Assembly: GCA_964345295.1 (NCBI GenBank) | Contig: CAYFQG010000027.1 | Span: forward strand, 1 to 17,129 | Direction of reading: 5' to 3' | From: JASBZA01 sp964345295 | Lineage (GTDB): Bacteria > Bacillota > Clostridia > Saccharofermentanales > Fastidiosipilaceae | DNA: 17,129 bases | Shown: in pieces, positions 14,205-17,129 of the stretch | How the letters are laid out: each line of letters starts with the position of its first letter | Position numbering within the stretch: the first letter of the stretch is position 1 | Notes under the pieces: model-generated | What the model saw: the letters and a program-made list of their open reading frames with translations, nothing else | Database searches by the model: none | Told to the model about the DNA's origin: nothing | Translations under genes and position numbers: made by a program

Positions 14205-15446
14205 TTACATCAGAATTTGGCCTGCACCGTTGGGGGTAATGAGGAGTTTTTGGCAGGAATTAGGCCCGAAGACGCTTTCCATCAGCTCCTTATAAGCTAG
14301 GCTGTCTTCTTTTCGGATGTAAGCCTGGATGGTACCGGCAAAACCGCCTCCGTGGACACGGCAGGCCCCGGTCTTGTCTTCCAGGAAGTGACGGCTTAAG
14401 GCCAAAGCCAGGCTCAGTTCCTGGTTTTTGTGATCGCCGTCCACACGGACGTTTTGAAGTAAGAGTTCGGAGCTTAAACCGGACCGGTTGACCAGGTCTA
14501 AAAAGCTATCTATCTGACCGGCTTCAATTGCTTGAACCATGGCCTCCACTCTCTTGTTTTCCGAGAAAAGATGCATAGCCCTTAAAACTGCCCTGTCGCC
14601 TACTTTGGAACGGATATCAGGGAGCTTTTCATAAAAGTCTTTTTCTTTGGCCTTAGACAAGTGTTCCACACCAAGATAGGATGCAACTTGGCCCATCTCT
14701 TGAGGGACCGCCGCATATTCGGGCGTGAGATTCGCGTGGCTGCCGCCAGTTAGGACAATCCATAAATCATAGCCCATAGCATCCAGGTCTAGGTGGAGCG
14801 ACCGAGTTTCCGGATTCTCGCCGGCACCGAAGTCCATATAGAGAAGGTCCCCGAAAGAAGAGCCGGACTGGTCCAGGAGGCCGGAGGGCTTATTAAAATA
14901 AACATTTTCCGCAAATTGACCTACACGGGCCCGATCCAAAGCGGGGAGCTTGCCGTCGTTAAAGAGCGTGTCGAAGATGCTGACCAGGAGAAGTTCGAAG
15001 GAAGCCGAAGAGGACAAGCCCGAACCCGAGGGTACCGCACTGGCAATATAGGCGTTAAAGCCGCCGATTTGCCGGCCCAGATTCACCATGCCCTTGGCCA
15101 CACCGCGCACCAGACCCTGGCTGGTGTTATCTTCCTCGTCTCGCTTCTCAAGAGAATCCAGAGACATTTGAACTTGAGGATAGCCCTCCGACAAAAAGTG
15201 CACTTCCATGTCGTCTCGCTTTTCGACACAAGCGAATGTTGCCAGCTGGACCGAAGCGACAATGACCTTACCCATCTGGTGGTCGGTATGGTTGCCGCCA
15301 ATTTCCGTTCGGCCGGGTGACAGAAAGTAGCAAAGAGCAGATTCGGTATTTTCAGACGACGCAAAAGTTTTGCTAAAGCCTTCTTTTACTCTTGCGACTT
15401 TAGCCTGAGCCTCTGGGCTAAGCGTATTGTAGTGAATCTTGGACAT
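14205..15446 (-). CDS. galK: Galactokinase
   Basis: A 413-residue GHMP-superfamily sugar kinase that phosphorylates galactose at C1 in the Leloir pathway. The galactokinase signature is PGRTEIGGNHTDHQMG (residues 44-59), the variant often seen in clostridial enzymes. The ATP-binding GHMP motif is VPSGSGLSSSASFE (138-151). The catalytic Asp region is SGLLDQSGSSFG with D192. The C-terminal GHMP motif is GACRVHGGGFAGT. The start ATG 15446 is chosen for its GAGGAG ribosome-binding site (plus-strand 15453-15458); the open frame extends 25 codons further, to 15521, through the promoter and is not believed. No galT or galE is in the window. It is transcribed from its own promoter and converges on the sulfatase gene. 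The substrate could also be a close galactose analogue. Confidence 0.93.
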   Translation of the reverse strand: MSKIHYNTLSPEAQAKVARVKEGFSKTFASSENTESALCYFLSPGRTEIGGNHTDHQMGKVIVASVQLATFACVEKRDDMEVHFLSEGYPQVQMSLDSLEKRDEEDNTSQGLVRGVAKGMVNLGRQIGGFNAYIASAVPSGSGLSSSASFELLLVSIFDTLFNDGKLPALDRARVGQFAENVYFNKPSGLLDQSGSSFGDLLYMDFGAGENPETRSLHLDLDAMGYDLWIVLTGGSHANLTPEYAAVPQEMGQVASYLGVEHLSKAKEKDFYEKLPDIRSKVGDRAVLRAMHLFSENKRVEAMVQAIEAGQIDSFLDLVNRSGLSSELLLQNVRVDGDHKNQELSLALALSRHFLEDKTGACRVHGGGFAGTIQAYIRKEDSLAYKELMESVFGPNSCQKLLITPNGAGQILM

Positions 15447-15476
15447 GATAATCTCCTCGTATATTAATGTCGGTCT

Positions 15477-15482
15477 ATTATA
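15477..15482 (-). promoter_or_regulatory. galK promoter -10 element
   Basis: The minus strand reads a perfect TATAAT here, giving a start near 15470 and a leader of about 24 bases containing GAGGAG. A poor -35 candidate, TTGGCC, lies 19 bases upstream, inside the palindrome at 15488-15508. Confidence 0.6.
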
Positions 15483-15487
15483 AAGCT

Positions 15488-15508
15488 TTTGGCCTGATCT
15501 TGGCCAAA
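15488..15508. promoter_or_regulatory. Candidate operator palindrome at the galK promoter
   Basis: Seven-base arms TTTGGCC and GGCCAAA flank a seven-base spacer TGATCTT. The site begins 6 bases upstream of the galK -10 and covers the -35 region, the position expected for a repressor or activator. The arm sequence is very common in this window, so chance is a real alternative. Confidence 0.4.
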
Positions 15509-15520
15509 GGGTGGCCTTCA

Positions 15521-16954
15521 CTACAAGAAAAAAGTAGGAGGCGTGTCTGAAGAAGACTGATCATAGTTAACACCGGAAAGGAGCCTTTGCTTAGGGTCAT
15601 ATGCCGTTTGGCGGAGAACATCGTTCTCTCGGATCTCCAAGGCTCCTTCTTTTATTTCAGCTAAAAAACCTTCATAAGTACGGTTGGGATAGATTGCGTA
15701 GGCATAAGATGCCCCGTCTATCTCGTGTTCCATCCAGACGGTCAGGAAGAGGTTTTCGGCCGCTAAGTCTTTTTCCATATCGTTGATGTCTTGCCAATTG
15801 CCCGGACGGCGTTCCAGCCTTACGTGGATAGGTGTGGGATTATAAAGACTTATAGCAAAGGTGTTTTTAGGAGGAGAGGCTTTAGGTCCCAGGGTGAGGA
15901 AGAGATGATCCACTGCCGTTAAGACCTTAGTCTCTCCTTCTTTTATGTCCAATGTCTTGCCGTCAACTCTTAATTCAAAACTTTGGCCGGTGATTTTACG
16001 GTTCAAAATTGTGGTTTCTACGGGAGAGTCGGAAGGTCTGAGTTTCCAGATAGCACTTCCCAGGCACAGGAGCTTGTCTTGGAAGTAAAACCAGGCTTTT
16101 TTCGCACTTAGAGACTTATCTGCATTTACAAAATCCATGGCCATAACGGCGTTTTGCTTGTCGTCCACCTGACCGAAACTAAAATTGCTTTGAAGGACAC
16201 TTTGGCCCCATCCGTCGGGGCGGTCTTCTTGCAAAACCGTCGTTCCGGGCCGTTTCTTGGGATCGATGGTGGCTTGGAAATCTTCGCTGTAATGGCCTAA
16301 GTCTCCGTTATAGACAAAGGTCATACCGTCGGACGTATACCAGCCTTTTTTGTTTTCTGTATTGAGGTATTCGTAGTTTTGGATGTTGGAGGCATGAAGC
16401 GATACGCCCAAAGTAAAGTCATAGCGAGCCGAATGGGCGACAAACTTCACCATAGCAGGGTACCAGTAGGCAAAAAAAGGGGGCTTCTTCCAAGGGAATG
16501 GTTGGTCATCTCTTAGGGACTTTACCAGGTAGAGCGTGTGATAGTCTTTGGCCAAAGCCGTAACATCCAGGAAATGCTCCTCGTTAAACTGACTTTTGAG
16601 GACTTTTTTTAGCTCCAGATTTTCTTCGGGAGCGAAACGAGTCAGATAGGTTAAACGGAGGATGGACAGGAGAATGTCCACACCGGCGATATGGGGTTCA
16701 AAATCCTTCCGTGTCGCCGATCGTCCCCGAATCATATCCATGAGTTCTCCTTTGACAATAAAGGGGAGAAAAGACCGCATAATCCAGGCGTAGAGCAGTT
16801 CTTGCTCCGGCCTTTCGAGGTCAAGGCCGATAAAAGAGGTGAGGGGGAGGACCTGGCTTAGTCCTTCCAGAAAAACGGCACCGTAACCACCCGGATAGGC
16901 GATGTTGCCATGGTCGATATAAGAATAGTCCGGATAAAAACCGTTTCCTTCCAA
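15521..16954 (-). pseudogene. N-terminally truncated polysaccharide lyase family 8 (hyaluronate/chondroitin/xanthan lyase-like)
   Basis: An open frame of 477 codons covers only the central and C-terminal parts of a PL8 lyase. These enzymes cleave uronic-acid polysaccharides by beta-elimination and are usually 700 residues or more and secreted. The match begins at GNGFYPDYSYIDHGNIAYPG (residues 3-22) and includes the expected catalytic His15 and Tyr24, then GELMDMIRGRSATR (69-82), NYEYLNTENKKGWYTSDGM and YNGDLGHYSEDF. The beta-sandwich domains follow to the stop. The N-terminal alpha/alpha-toroid, with the catalytic Asn and the Trp patch, and any signal peptide are missing. The only in-frame start is TTG 16954, with no ribosome-binding site, lying next to a six-base homopolymer. 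All upstream frames hit stops within ~130 bases. It is probably a relic; an assembly or homopolymer error is possible. Confidence 0.8.
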
Positions 16955-17065
16955 AAAAGGAGGGCTTGGGTGAAATCAATAGGCTTTTTAATGCTTGGGA
17001 CGTGGCGGACACAACCTTTCTGTTTCGAGTCACATTTGTTTTAGGATAGCATGAAAGGCTCTGGA
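16955..17065. other. Short unassigned stretch upstream of the lyase remnant
   Basis: About 110 bases with no convincing gene. On the minus strand, one frame (about 17031 down to 16957) would join the lyase frame if one base of the A6/T6 run at 16953-16958 were lost, adding at most about 43 codons before a stop near 17085. No PL8 toroid motif appears in any frame here. Confidence 0.4.
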
Positions 17066-17129
17066 TTAATCTATAAAGAAGCGTTGCTTCTTAGTCCTTT
17101 CTTCTCCCAGGGCGGAGAGCTGGCCCAGG
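17051..17129 (+). CDS. Possible 5' end of an unknown gene, cut by the window edge
   Basis: From ATG 17051 the frame is open to the end (MKGSGLIYKEALLLSPFFSQ and six more residues). The codons are ordinary for this genome, but the only ribosome-binding candidate, AGGAT, is too close to the ATG. The opposite strand holds an equally plausible reading in the same register, and only one is likely to be real. Confidence 0.3.
   Translation, partial: MKGSGLIYKEALLLSPFFSQGGELAQ
17066..17129 (-). CDS. Possible 3' end of an unknown gene, cut by the window edge
   Basis: Minus-strand codons from 17128 to the TAA at 17066-17068 encode LGQLSALGEERTKKQRFFID. This looks like an ordinary charged C-terminus, and the gene would lie just upstream of the lyase remnant on the same strand. 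It conflicts with the plus-strand reading from 17051. No product can be named from 20 residues. Confidence 0.3.
   Translation of the reverse strand, partial: LGQLSALGEERTKKQRFFID

Noticed and set aside
14793..15320. A 175-codon open frame on the plus strand, opposite galK.
   Set aside because: No family resemblance and no ribosome-binding site; the opposite strand carries unmistakable galactokinase motifs.
15447..15521. A longer galactokinase with 25 extra N-terminal residues starting at 15521.
   Set aside because: The extension would read through the TATAAT promoter and the palindrome, while the ATG at 15446 has a strong GAGGAG site and family similarity begins there.
1..17129. CRISPR arrays, tRNA or rRNA genes, insertion sequences, toxin-antitoxin or other defence genes.
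   Set aside because: I looked for regular direct repeats, cloverleaf-like or rRNA-like segments and transposase or nuclease motifs on both strands and found none.

Overview
The window reads as a chromosomal segment of an anaerobic Gram-positive bacterium of the Firmicutes, probably a member of Clostridia. GC content is near 50% by eye. The main evidence is the block tmk - yaaQ/darA - holB - yaaT (PSP1) - yabB/trmN6 - rsmI, preceded by a yaaO-like Orn/Lys/Arg decarboxylase-fold gene. This order is characteristic of Firmicutes. A clostridial 2[4Fe-4S] ferredoxin, strong AGGAGG-type ribosome-binding sites and a Cys-type sulfatase fit an anaerobe. I cannot name the species.

Layout. Positions 1-1862: a minus-strand Na/phosphate cotransporter of the NptA type with a PhoU-like tail, closed by an intrinsic terminator at 20-57. 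Positions 1863-2010: a divergent intergenic region with extended -10 elements facing both ways. Positions 2011-3526: two plus-strand genes I do not recognise, one encoding a membrane-anchored extracytoplasmic protein with a Pro/Thr/Ser linker, the other a very basic, disordered protein with a helical tail. Positions 3540-8868: decarboxylase-fold protein, CDF metal exporter with a manganese-type site, thymidylate kinase, the c-di-AMP receptor DarA, DNA polymerase III delta prime, and YaaT/PSP1. Positions 8978-9151: a 57-residue ferredoxin followed by a terminator. Positions 9271-12685: MurJ, TrmN6 and RsmI. Positions 12698-14170: a Cys-type sulfatase. A bidirectional terminator separates this plus-strand block from a minus-strand galactokinase (14205-15446) and an N-terminally truncated polysaccharide lyase family 8 gene (15521-16954). 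The last ~175 bases are ambiguous.

How the genes fit together. The central block is housekeeping: nucleotide supply (Tmk), replication (HolB), second-messenger sensing (DarA), RNA-processing/developmental regulation (YaaT), RNA modification (TrmN6, RsmI) and cell-wall precursor export (MurJ). Compared with the Bacillus subtilis order as I remember it, yaaR, yabA and yazA are absent. A CDF exporter, a ferredoxin and murJ sit inside the block. The right end (sulfatase, galactokinase, PL8 remnant) hints at use of sulfated host glycans and galactose. The lyase lacks the part that carries its catalytic Asn, so it is probably a relic.

Most notable for follow-up: an apparently leaderless murJ transcript whose promoter lies inside the ferredoxin terminator; the two unrecognised genes at 2011-3526; the ferredoxin next to the Fe-S-type protein YaaT; a palindrome over the galK promoter; and strong enrichment of the hexamer TTGGCC. 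I see no convincing new defence or mobile system, CRISPR array, tRNA, rRNA or insertion sequence.
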